In this document: positions 47,501 to 58,689 of the stretch, one piece after another
Numbering within the stretch: the stretch's first letter is position 1
Layout of the letters: each line of letters starts with the position of its first letter
Program-made: the position numbers and the translations under genes
NCBI GenBank assembly: GCA_028622995.1
Contig: JAJQJQ010000014.1
Coordinates: 1,240,001 to 1,304,000, forward strand
DNA length: 64,000 bases
DNA from: Panagrolaimus kolymaensis
Taxonomy: Eukaryota; Nematoda; Chromadorea; Rhabditida; Panagrolaimidae
Direction: 5' to 3'
The notes under the pieces: generated by a model
The model's database searches: none
What the model saw: only the letters and a program-made list of their open reading frames with translations
Told to the model about the DNA's origin: nothing

Positions 47501-50500
47501 GAACAAATTTATGAAAGTTTAGAAACTATTCATGTTTTTGCTTTGGCTCATATTCTTAAAAGACCAGTTGTGGTGGTTTCGGATACAGTATTAAGAAATG
47601 CAAATGGTGAAGAATTATCTCCAATTCCATTTGGTGGAATTTATTTACCTCTTGAATGTCCACCTGAACAATGTCATCGGTCTCCATTGGTACTTTGTTA
47701 TGATTCATCACATTTTTCTGCTTTGGTAGCTATGAGAAGTCCATCCTCGCCTTATTTGGCAGGTAAGACACAAAAATTTAATTTAACGGAAAATTTTCTT
47801 TATTAATTCTGGTAATTAAAAAAACTTTTGACGCACACAAAAAAGTACGTACCAAAGTGAGAAGAGGGATTTGGCTCAAAAACTGAAAAGAAGTTTATTA
47901 TTTTTTGTTTTAAATTTTCTAAAAAAAATACTATTTAGTCCGATATCGGTTTTTTTCCAAGAAATGAAAGCTTTTTTATAATATTTTTTCTCTAAGCTTC
48001 TTTTTTTAAATAGTTTTGAATGTCATCAAATACAATGGGTGACAAAGTCTTCGGTTCAAAAACAGGGACATTGAGAGACATTGAGAGACATGCAGGGACA
48101 GACGCTTTGCCAAAAAGCTCTTTGTCTTGGAAATTACAAAACTTTTCAAAATATTTCGAAAACATATGAAAAAACGAAAAAATTACAAAACATTTTGAAT
48201 TTATACGAAATATTCTTTCTAAATTCAACAAATGCATTTTGAAATTTTTTGTAATTTTTTCTTTTTTTCATGTTTTCGAAATATTTTGAAAAGTTTTGTA
48301 ATTTCCAAGACAAAGAGCTTTTTGGCAAAGCGTCTGTCCCTGCATGTCTCTCAATGTCTCTCAATGTCCCTGTTTTTGAACCGAAGACTTTGTCACCCAT
48401 TGTAATTAGAATATTTTAGGGTTGTAAAATCAAAAAACTATTGAAGAAAAAATTATTCTTATGAAACTTTTTGAAAGAGAAAGTTAAACCTTTTTTTAAA
48501 AACATTTTTATTTAGTTTTCCGCTACCATAACATTAAAACAAACTAAAGGCAATGCAAGAAAAAAAACGCTGATTTTAAAAAAAAGTTAAGCATACTTTT
48601 CCAAAAAAAATCTGGATTAGTGCTAGAAAAGTAAACAGACAACTTTGCATAAAATCTTGTGGAATTTTACTCGTTGCGTTGGTTGAAACTTTGCTCACAT
48701 TTTTTTCTTCCAAAAACAAAAAAATGTAAAAATTTCAATTTATTAACAAAAATAACAAATTGACCTTGAAAAATGTTTATTATTATTTACACTTGAACTT
48801 GACAAATTTTTCGGCAAAAAAAAAGGATTTATTTCAAATTTTTGACATTCCTAATTTCTCTATCATTTTTTTTTCAGCCATTCCAATAATGGATAAAAAT
48901 CGTAATATTTTACCCGTGCATTTCGCTGTTGATCCTTCACCCGATTTTTCATGGTGGAAAGATGAAGAAGATAAAAAGATTGCAGAAAAAATTGATGCCA
49001 AAATGACGGAAGATTATCGATTGGATTTAATTGGACGATATATGGATATTGTTAAAATGGATTTAAGACGGGGATCAATAAAAAAAACTTTACCCGTTGC
49101 AAATAGTCAAGATCCTTTGGCCATTCCAAATAAGCTTATGACTTTGGCTTCGTCGGGTGGACATTATAAAAATAATTCGAATGGAAATAATGAAAATGGT
49201 GAAACAGATTTTGATGGAAGTGACAAAAATAGCGGAGGTAGAATTATGAGAGAAATTCGTCAACATTTACGAAGACTTGGAAGAAAAAATAAAAAAGATC
49301 GTCCAAGTCCCAGAAAATTTTCCGCATCCGAATTACGGCAAACCAATTGTATTTTTACTGCACTCCTTCATAATTTTGCTCATCAATACACGGATTCCAT
49401 GGTGGATAATTATATTAGTGTAGCTAAACAAAGATTTGAAGAAATGAGAACCGTATGTTTTTTGTTTGTTTTGGAAATTAAACTTTTTGACTTTCCTTTG
49501 AGAACTTGACTTTCATGGATTTAAAGTTTATCACACAAAACTTTTAAAATATGAGAAACATCCTTTTTTAATCTTCTAAAAATGCTGCTTAAAGTATTTA
49601 ATTTTTTTAAATCTAAATTTTTTTTTTTTTAGCTTTCAACATCTTTTACACCCAAGAATCGAATGTCACGATCATTTAGTTCATCATCGGTTTTATTAAC
49701 ATGTTTAAATACACATTGTGAAAAGGTTTGTTTTATTTTTAAGCCAATGAATTCCTTGGAGACATTTTTTTATTATCAAAACCAATCTTTTTTTTTCTTC
49801 TTTTTTTGGTGACAAAATGACAAATAAAAATCTTTTTTTGATTGCATTTCTTATTTATTTTTATTTTTTATAGACTGCTTCACCATCAACGAATTTTTTA
49901 TGTCCCATGTGTTTTGAAGACCAAAAACGTGAAATGGCTTCGATTGGTTCTTCAGGAGGAGGAGGAGGAAATCCATCCACATCATCATCTTCAAGGGGTT
50001 CATCATCCATGGAATCAACAAGGGAATCCACTCCAAGAGGGGGATTATATGCAAATTATCGAAATAATGGAAATATTAATGGAAATAATTATATTTCACC
50101 AGTAAAAAATAATTCTCGAATGGATACAATGATAACTAAAAAATCTTGCACAATGCCTGCAATTTCCACCACATTAAAATCTCATCAACAACAGCAAGGC
50201 CCTGTTACGATTGCTTCAACCGATATTTATTTTGATAGTGAACCAGAAGAATTTGAAGAAGATGATGAAAATGGAATAGAGGAAGAAGAGACGTATCTTC
50301 ATCATCAACACCATAATCATCGAAGAAATCCAGCTCCACCTCCGCCATTGCCACCACCAAGAAGTTGTCGAGAAAATAATAATTCTGTTGCCGCCGCCGC
50401 TAATGGCGTTGGTGAAATTAATAATTCAACAACGACAAAAGTTTCGTTGAATGGAAATTCAAATTTAAGAAATGCTAATGCAAAATTATTAACCAATGGA

Positions 50501-51062
50501 AATGGAAATTTATTAAATCATAAAAAGTTAACAACTGCAGCGGCGGCGCCTCCTCCACCAATTCCATCCAAACCTAAACCATCGTCATCATCAACATCGT
50601 CAGGATCAAATTATAGCAATGGAAAGTCGTCTCAACTTCCACAATCATCAAATGAAAGACCCTTACAAATGCAGCAACAACCATCAAATTCATCATCGAA
50701 GACTACTGCCTCTGTAATTAGTAATAATAGTAAGCCATCAACGACGACAACAACAATAAATCGAACCAATATTCATATTACTCCAGGCACAGCTAATTGT
50801 CATAATTCCACTGCAGTTACAGCAAAGTAAGATTGATTTTCTTTTAAAAAATTCAGAAAATACTTTTTTTTCTAAAATATTTCAAAAACATAAATATGGA
50901 AGAAAATATTAGCAAAATTTAAAATTTACTTTTGCAATAAATTTGCTATTTATGAAGCATAAAAAAATTTGATTCTGTTTGATTGGAGTTTAATAATGTT
51001 TTTTACTTTTCAGTATCGCAGCTACAAAAGTATCATACCAATATGCAACGACGAAATCATAA
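44579..51062 (+). CDS. OTU deubiquitinase, OTUD7/Cezanne type
   Basis: Cysteine protease of the A20-like OTU subfamily; Cezanne enzymes cleave Lys11-linked ubiquitin chains. Seven exons in frame: 44579-44624, 44707-44949, 47109-47762, 48878-49452, 49633-49725, 49874-50826, 51014-51062, about 870 residues. Before the OTU domain is [21 protein letters not shown]. The catalytic Cys is in [18 protein letters not shown], followed by [50 protein letters not shown], and the catalytic His region [13 protein letters not shown]; then [13 protein letters not shown]. These match human OTUD7A/B closely. The N-terminal UBA domain is not seen. The C-terminal half is Asn/Ser/Pro-rich with PPPPLPPP and [11 protein letters not shown] motifs and a Cys pair ([10 protein letters not shown]); no clear A20 zinc finger. 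Introns 2 and 3 exceed 1 kb; intron 3 contains a foldback MITE. Confidence 0.88.
48033..48402. mobile_element. Tc1/mariner-type foldback MITE
   Basis: A 370-bp element with near-perfect inverted arms of about 135 bp. Each arm starts CAATGGGTGACAAAGTC and includes GGGACATTGAGAGACA repeats and ACGCTTTGCCAAAAAGC. It is bounded by TA at both ends (48031-48032 and 48403-48404), the Tc1/mariner target duplication. It has no coding capacity. It sits in intron 3 of the OTUD7-like gene, away from splice sites. Near-identity of the arms suggests a recent insertion. Confidence 0.9.
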
Positions 51063-53269
51063 ATGCAATTTTATTATATTTTAAAAAAATGATTTTTACC
51101 AAATGCTTCTCCATTTTCATTCAAAAAATCTGTCTTTCGTAGAATTTTTTATAGGTTTCTCTCCACAGAGTTTCTTTTATTTAATTATTTTTCTTGCTAA
51201 AATATGAATTATTTTTTTCTTAAACTTTTTTGTTGTTCAAACTCTTCTTTTTTTATTCGGTGCACTACAGCGTTCAATTTTTTTTTCTTCAAAAAAATCC
51301 GAGTGTTTTTTTAGTTTCTTAAAATTATTTTTTTCAAAGTTTTTTTGTTATCAGAAATTTTCTTGATTAATTTCTAGTCGCCTTCATAGAATCTTTATTT
51401 TTTTAGAGTCATTAACTAACCTTTGTTCTAGATTTTAATAGAGTTTAAGAAAATTTATTGTTTAAAGAAAAAAACATGTAAGTCTGAGTTTCTTCAAGTT
51501 AAATAAATTATATTTTATTTTCATGGTATTTTTTTTTCAATGTTTTTTTAAGCAAAAGTTTTCTTTTCATAGGTTTATTAAATTATTTTTATTATTAATT
51601 ATGAATTTGACTATTTTTTTTAAAACGTGATAACTCTTCTTTTTTTTACGCGTTGCAACTTTAGAAATTAAATTTTTATTAATTTTTTTTATCGGTGATG
51701 TTATTTTATTTTTCCTGAAATTATTTTAACTGTTAATGAATGATTTTTTTAATTGTGATTTTATAACTTATTTTTTTCACAAATAAACAGAAATATTGTA
51801 AAAAATTTTAAGTTTTGTAACAAAAAGTCTTTAATAAATTGTGGAATTGGGTGTCAGTTAAAAAAAGAGAAAAAAAAAATACTGTGGAAAAATTTATTTA
51901 AAGATCATTGAAAAAATAGTTTATAAAAAAACTCGAAGAAAGAATTAACTCAAATAAAATTAATGTGCAAAAAAAATTAATCTTTTTGAAACGACAGAGA
52001 AGAAAGGGTAAAAAACAGCCTTGGAAAATAAAATAAAAAAAGTAAACTTCAAATTAATGTTTTTTTCTTCCAAAAATTATTAACAAAATGTTGTAAAAAT
52101 AATTTTAGTTTATATTTTATTTTATGAAGTTTAAATTATAAATTTAAGGATTCCGAAAAGTTTTTAAAGAAGAAAAAGAACAATAAATAAATACAAATTT
52201 GAATATTTCTTCTTTAAATTTTTTTTTTTTTGCGAGAATGATAAAAATTAAAGCAAAATGAAAGTTATTGAACGCAGAAGAAAATTCATTGAATAAAAAT
52301 GAGTGCTTATCAAGGAAAAGAATATTTCATTAAACAAATATTACTAAAGAAGAAGGTAAAACTATGGCAAAAATAACATACATAAATTAATTGTAAATTT
52401 AATAAACTTTTTTGGCTGAAAGTGTTTGTAGAATATTTCGAGATTTTCTTCTTTGAGAAAAAACTAATGCCTTACAAAATTTTTAATCTGCTTTTTTTGG
52501 TTTTGATAAAAATATTATAGTCTTTTGTTTAAAAATTTTGTCTCGATCAAATCTTCTGTGTTGGTGAGGTGTAAAAGATATAAATTTCATGGATAATGCA
52601 GTATAGTGCAATAATCATACGCCCTACTTTTCATCATAGTTGAGTTTGAGGTTATTCAAAATTTAACAGTTTTGTTTTTTTATCCTCCATATTTTTTGGT
52701 TTTAATCACTTTCATAAAGAAACCGTTAAAAAATAATTGCAAAAGTTAAAAAAAAACAGCTATAAAATATTCAAACCTTTAAAAAGTCAATAAAATAAGG
52801 CGCAGCAGCCACTTAGAAGAAAAATAAGAAATAGAAAAACACGCACACACCCAAACATTGTTTCTTCTTCATTTCTTTGCAACAAGGCTGCCGTCTGCTA
52901 TCAACATGAATGAAAGAAAAACAACTGGCTGAAGAAAAAAAAGGGAAAGTGTAGGGCAGCACATTTAAAATAAAAATTCTCAAACTTTTATTTTCATTTT
53001 CGTTTTCAAAAAAAATTTGGACAACTTTAAAAATAAATTTTCTTTGTAGTGCATAATATTGCAATTTGATAAAAAGAAAAATGCTAAAACTATGAAATGA
53101 AATAAGCAAAAAAAATTTTTTACTTTCTTTTTGTAATTGTCTTTCATTGAAAAAAAAACATAGTGAGTGTGCTTTTATCCAAAAAATTAGGAGAAAAATG
53201 TATCAAAATTTGTTGGATGAATGAATGATTGAATGGTTGCAGCAAAAAAAAACAACAAAAAGTGCAGGA
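51063..53269. other. Gene-poor region after OTUD7
   Basis: 3' UTR of the deubiquitinase followed by AT-rich DNA. A less biased stretch at about 52540-52640 is not recognised as any RNA gene. No coding region supported. Confidence 0.5.
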
Positions 53270-53447
53270 AAAAGTTATTTCTTTGGCTCTCTTCCAAACG
53301 CTTTTGATTCATCTACTTTACTATTTGCTTGTCGCATTTAAACTTATTCTTGGTTGATAAAATTGATCTAAATCGATCCTATAAAAGGTTCGTATTTAAA
53401 ATTCATGCCCTTTATTGCGGCGTTGGATAATTTATAAATTTTGGAAA

Positions 53448-53470
53448 GCCGTTGCTATTTCAGCAACGGC
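53448..53470. repeat. Conserved upstream hairpin, copy 2
   Basis: GCCGTTGCT / AGCAACGGC around a 5-base loop, about 340 bp upstream of the copy 2 start region. Both arms are identical to copy 1 while the loop differs (ATTTC here; AAAAT in copy 1, on the opposite strand). Confidence 0.8.
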
Positions 53471-53810
53471 AAATAATAGTATCGTTAATTAAAAAAGTTC
53501 TATGAACGGAGTAAATTTACTTTCATTGTTTTATTTGCTGAATAAAACATCTATCTTTCGTCGTTGAGCCCCAAACAAAGGTTCATCTGTTTTTCATTTT
53601 TTTGTTTTTGAAGGAGAAAAATAAAAACGAAACCCATTTTTTCTGAACTTTTTGTTTTGCAATCATCAAAAATACTTTTTTACGTTTATGCAAATTTTTA
53701 CAAATTCTTTTCAACCATCAAAATTCGATATAAGCAATTTTTAAAACACAAAAATCTTTCATTCTTCGTTTTTTGAAACCGTTGCTTGCAGTCGTCGACA
53801 GAAAAAAAGA

Positions 53811-56001
53811 ATGCTCCGCTCCTGTTTTTCTTCTTCTTCGTTGCTGTAAATTCTGGAAGTGTTTCAACTTTAAAGAATGTCAACAATGAACTTTTCTCTG
53901 ATGATAATCTTGTCTTCGAAGAAACAACAAATGGTGGAGTAAGAATAATGTCTCCTGGAAGTGCTCAACTTGTTCTTACAAATGGTCTTTTGGATTTTGA
54001 TGTTGATTTAGTTGGCTGTCGTGGATAGTAAGTTAAATTTTTTTGTTTCAATAAATGATTACCCTTTGTCTTAATTTTTAGTGTTCTTGTTTGTTATGGT
54101 TCTTCTTCAACTAAAACATATCAAAAAGCATCAAAACTTTGTGAACCTCAATCAAACTTTTGTGGATTTCTACTCAATGCTGATGAAAATGAACTTCAAG
54201 TTGTAGACCGTGGTATTCCAAGAAGTGCACTCCAATCATGTCCTAATTCTCATATTCGAATGAAACATCCAAAAGCACTTTATTGCAATGATGACGATTA
54301 CTGCTGTGAACCTGCTATTGATAAAGAAAATAGAATTATGATCGATGTTCGTGATGTTTCAGCTAAATGTCCTATCACAATCCTGAATGCTAAAGTGTAT
54401 GTTCCTCCATCATCGACAACGACTTCGTCATCAACTTCCAAAGCTGTTACCTTTACCACAGAAGCAGCTGGGGAATCAAGTACATGGTGGATTTGGGCAA
54501 TTGTTTCGTTCTTCGTTATCATTGTCATCATTTGCATCGTTGTGTAAGCTTGTTTATTATTTTATAGCATTAACTAAAACAACCATTTTCAGCTTCGTCT
54601 ATAGGAAAAGATCGTTCAAAAAGAAGAGAGAAGAACTACAAAATCTTCCTTTAACTGGTATAACTATTGGTGATGAAGTTAAACAAAAAGAAGAACATGC
54701 TAAAGTTCAACCAGAAAAGAAAGAAGCTGTAAAAGTTGAAGAACCAAAGAAGCTCAATGTTCCAAAAGCAAAAACTCCAAAGAAGAAAAATGAAGCTCCT
54801 CCTCAACCAAAGAAAGAACAACCACAGCAGCCAGAATCAATGCCAAAGTTAGAACAACCAAAGCAGCATAAAGCAAAGCTGAAGAAGGAACAACCAACTG
54901 TTGCAACTGAAATTACCGAAGAACCTCCGCAACTTCCTCCTGCTATTCCTGTGATCGAATCGAAAGAACCTCTCATCGTTGAACCTCAAACTCCAAAGAA
55001 TATCAAGAAGCAATCAAGGACATGGGCGCTCCACATGGGATCATCAAAAACTCGAAGTTCTGGTTCAAGGTTTCGTGGCCGATACAGAGATAGCGTGGAA
55101 TCGCAACGTTCATTCAACATGAAGCAAACCTTTGGTTCACATTATGATTCTATGAAAAGAAACGGTCTCCTTGGTGGAAATGCAAAAGAAATGATCGAGA
55201 AGATGTCAAAGTAATGTTTCTTCATTTTTGTTTATATTTCTCATTTTGATTCATTTTGTAGGTGCTACAAACCTGATCCAAAAAAGAAGATTCTCAGCGT
55301 GGAAGTTTCGCTCCTGTACAATTTCATTGGTGATGTGTTTGTTACCATCAATGGTCTTGTGTATGTTTACTTTTATCTCAAAATTGTCTAATATTGGTTA
55401 ATTTTTAGGAAGAAATCAATCGATGAATTGAAGATTCGTGGTCTTAAGCTTGATAAAAATGGAGATATCACACATATAACATCAAATGTTCGAAAGTTCC
55501 TTCAACATCATGATACTCCAGAGTATATCAAGTTTACATGTTTTGCACTTGAATATGGTCATCTGGTTCCTGGTGATGAAGAACATCTTCTAAAATATTC
55601 AATGGCTTTGCTTCTCGTCGTTGCTTTCTCACTCAATCAACCTGATGAATCTCGTCGACGCGCACTTGCAATCATGCGGTATGTTTTGGGATTACTATAG
55701 CTACAAATAATTTCATTTTGTTTTTAGCCGTGAACTTCCATTTTGGAGACGAGAATCAAGTGTTAAAGAACGACATGCTTTTGGGTATCCTGCAAACTCG
55801 ATTGAAGCTGCTTATCAAATTGAACCGAAATGTTTCGATGATACAAAACTTGTTAAAACGAATTCATCACCCAACGCTTCCGAAGAGAAAAGATCAAAGT
55901 CAAATTCAAAGAAAGAAGCAAAAGAAACACCGATGCAAAGCAAGGAAGTGGTGATGGAAAAACCAAAGTCAAAATCAAAGTCAAAGAAGAAACGACATTG
56001 A
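53811..56001 (+). CDS. Single-pass membrane protein copy 2, start codon out of frame
   Basis: Six exons join in frame: about 53811-54027, 54082-54543, 54593-55210, 55262-55360, 55409-55678, 55728-56001. Order: hydrophobic leader (LLFFFFFVAVNSG), an ectodomain with DVDLVGCRGYVLVCYG and regularly placed Cys up to the DDYCCEPAIDKENR motif, a Thr/Ser stalk, a membrane segment (STWWIWAIVSFFVIIVIICIVV), a Lys/Pro/Glu-rich cytoplasmic stretch, and a helical domain (NVRKFLQHHDTPEYIKF, LLLVVAFSLNQPDESRRRAL) ending SKSKKKRH. The only obvious ATG (53811) is one base out of frame because a 7-nt segment present in copy 1 is missing just after it. Either the start lies elsewhere or the copy is also disabled. 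Family not recognised. Confidence 0.6.
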
Positions 56002-56090
56002 TGTGGAAGAAATTAGAGTAACTTTGTAATTATTTTATTTATTGTATTTTTTGTTTTGAATAATAAATGTTTTTACACAAATTTTGTGTC

Positions 56091-57095
56091 TATGATCTTT
56101 CAAAAAGCAGCAACCTTGATACATTTTTCTCGATGGTTGAAAGCATGTTTAATGTGTTAGTTTTTGCATATTTTTCTTCATTCTTTAACTTTATGTTCGA
56201 TTGAAGATGTGGCTTTTCAAAAATATTTTTATCTCTTTTTATGCGTATTTTTTCTGTTTTTTTTTTCTCTATGAAAGTTTTTACCCGAAAAAAGTAACAA
56301 ATTTCTTTCTTTTAAATTATTTTTGAAACAAATTTTTGAACAAAATAATCAAAGATCGCCGACAATAATGAATTACCTTTTATTAATCCACAATCCCCCA
56401 AGTGCACAAACATGGATTTTAATTGTTTATTTAAAGGGTATATTTAATTTTGCTCTTTATTGTTAGTTTGATTTTGATTATAAGAAAGTATTGTTGATAA
56501 TATTTAAGTACCAATAAAAAAGTGTTATGTTTTCTTACATCATTAAAGCTTTGTTGCTATTTATTTATTAACCAAAAAAGCCGCAAACGTTTGATTTGAA
56601 ACAAAGAAAAATATCCTACCTATTTATTTATTTTTTTGCGGAAACATCCATGACTCATTTTGCTACAAACAAAAAAATAATACTCATTCATTCATTGCTT
56701 TTTTTAAACCAATCTCTCTCAAACTCATACATAAGCAAGCTTACGTTAAATTTTATTTTTATGAGTAATTTTTTCTTTTCCTCTCTCTCATGTCTCTTTT
56801 TTTTTGCCGCTTTTGCTTCTTCTCTAATTTTGAACGATATTCTTTTTTTTTTGTTTCTCGGGCAAAAAAAGAAAAGAGAAGAAGATGATGGAAAAATAGT
56901 TTACAGACATTTTTTTTGTTCCATCATTTTTTTTTCTTACATTTTCCAATTTTTTTGTTTGAATGATGATGGCTTTTTGTTGTTAGCAAATTATTGATTC
57001 GTGTGAGAAAAAATAAATTGATTTCTTTTTATTTATTTCACAAACTTTAATTTTGTTCTTTCAAAAATTTCATCTCCAAAATTGTTTCATCAAAA
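56091..57095. other. Intergenic
   Basis: About 1 kb of AT-rich sequence upstream of the Rho-type gene; low-complexity ORFs only. Confidence 0.45.
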
Positions 57096-57679
57096 ATGCA
57101 TTCAATTAAATGCGTTGTAATTGGTGATGGAGCAGTTGGTAAAACAAGTTTATTAATTTCATATACATCTAATTCATTTCCAAATGAATATATTCCTACG
57201 GTATTTGATAATTATTCATTAAATGTTTTGGTGGATGGCCAAACTGTTAGTTTGGCATTATGGGATACAGCGGGGCAAGAAGATTATGATAGGCTTCGAC
57301 CTTTGAGTTATCCACAAACAGATATATTCATTTTATGCTTTTCACTTATAAATCCTTCATCATTTGAAAATATTCGTAAAAAATGGATTCCTGAATTATT
57401 GCATCATAATCCACACACGCCTGTTATTTTAGTTGGAACTAAATTGGATTTGCGAACGAATGAAGCTACAATCGATAAATTAAGTGAACGACGATTAAGT
57501 CCAATTTCCACAGCTCAAGGATTTCAAATGGCAAAAGAAATCAAAGCTTTAAAATATATTGAATGTTCAGCATTAACTCATTAACTCACATAGGCTTACA
57601 TCAAGTTTTTGATGAAACTATTCGATGTATTATTTTTCCACAAAGAGATAAACCTAAACGACGATGTAATATTCTTTAA
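57096..57679 (+). pseudogene. Rac/MIG-2-like Rho GTPase, frameshifted
   Basis: Rho-family GTPase for actin regulation. The first 162 residues are intact and intronless: [15 protein letters not shown] (P-loop), the effector region [31 protein letters not shown] (switch II), VGTKLDL, and ECSALT. Sequence is closest to Rac, RhoG and C. elegans MIG-2. An 8-bp tandem duplication of ATTAACTC at 57572-57587 then causes a stop after SALTH. Beyond it, in another frame, the expected C-terminus continues (IGLHQVFDETIRCIIFP, a basic stretch, CNIL CAAX box, stop at 57677-57679). With one duplication unit missing the frame would be continuous. As it stands the product lacks the last helix and the prenylation signal. 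Absence of introns fits a retrocopy, but a polymorphism or assembly error is possible. Confidence 0.8.
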
Positions 57680-58689
57680 AAAAAAGTGTTTTTGTGTTTT
57701 TGATGTATTAATTTTCTTAACTTTTGTGACAGGCAAGTATCAATTATAAAAATAGTAAACCACCTTAGTAATTTAAAAGAAATAATAAGACTACTTTTTA
57801 AAATTATTTTTCGAATTCGCAAACTTTGTTTTCAGGGTTTTAAGAAAAAAATCTTAGAAAAATATGTACTTGTTTCTTTCGGATCAAAAACTTTTATTTA
57901 TTTCTTTTATAGTTTTTTTTCTCACGAGAATTCAAAGCTTTATAAATCTTTAACACAAAAAAAAAACTAAGATTGAATGCATAGTCATTGGCGAAAATTC
58001 TAGCTAAAAATCAAAAAAGCTTCAATCAATGTTAGCGACAATTCAAACAAAAAAGAAATTCAGAGCTTTTTTTTATTTTATGTTGTCAGTTTTTTTATTT
58101 ATTACTCCTCAATTTTTTCTTGGCTCCATTGTTGTTATTGATTTTTTTTTCTCGTCTTGTGCTTGTTTGTGATTAACCTTCTATTTTTTTTGTTTTGAAA
58201 ATAAATAAATAAATAATATTATTATTAAAACATTTTTTGAATTAGGGAAGTAAAAAAAAAGCACTGTGCGCCAATACAAACAACGAATGCAGGCAGAATC
58301 GTGGCTGAAGATTGAACTTATCAAACAACAACGATTCTTCTTAATAAAGTTTTATGTGTATTTTTTTAAAAAGTTTTTTGATCAAGTTGTTTGTTTACAA
58401 CGTCTGTTTCATATTGTTTTACCTTATTATAGTTAATTTTTTTTGTTTTGTATAAAAATTTGTAAAAATCAATTTCGATTGGTTTCTTTAACTTTGAAGG
58501 ATGATGGATAACTAAAAATACATTTATTCGATAGTTTGTTTGGTAGTAAGGAATATTAAGAAATGTCAGAGGAGAAATTACAAATTTAAGAATGAAAAGT
58601 TACGAATAATAAAGAAAAAAAAAGGAAAATTTATAAACTAAAAAATTTAATGGAATGAATGGAATAAGTTTGAAGGAAGGAAGTATTTT
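57680..58689. other. Convergent intergenic region
   Basis: About 1 kb between the GTPase and the 3' end of the decarboxylase gene. AT-rich; no supported gene. Confidence 0.45.

Larger units (their letters stand above)
53270..56090. repeat. Inverted duplication, arm 2
   Basis: Inverse match of 17340-20160. It covers the 5' flank with the conserved hairpin, six exons, and the 3' UTR up to the AATAATAAATG polyadenylation region. Confidence 0.85.

Noticed and set aside
52540..52640. Candidate small non-coding RNA (SmY-like) in the OTUD7 3' region
   Set aside because: Less biased composition but no convincing Sm site with flanking hairpins could be drawn.
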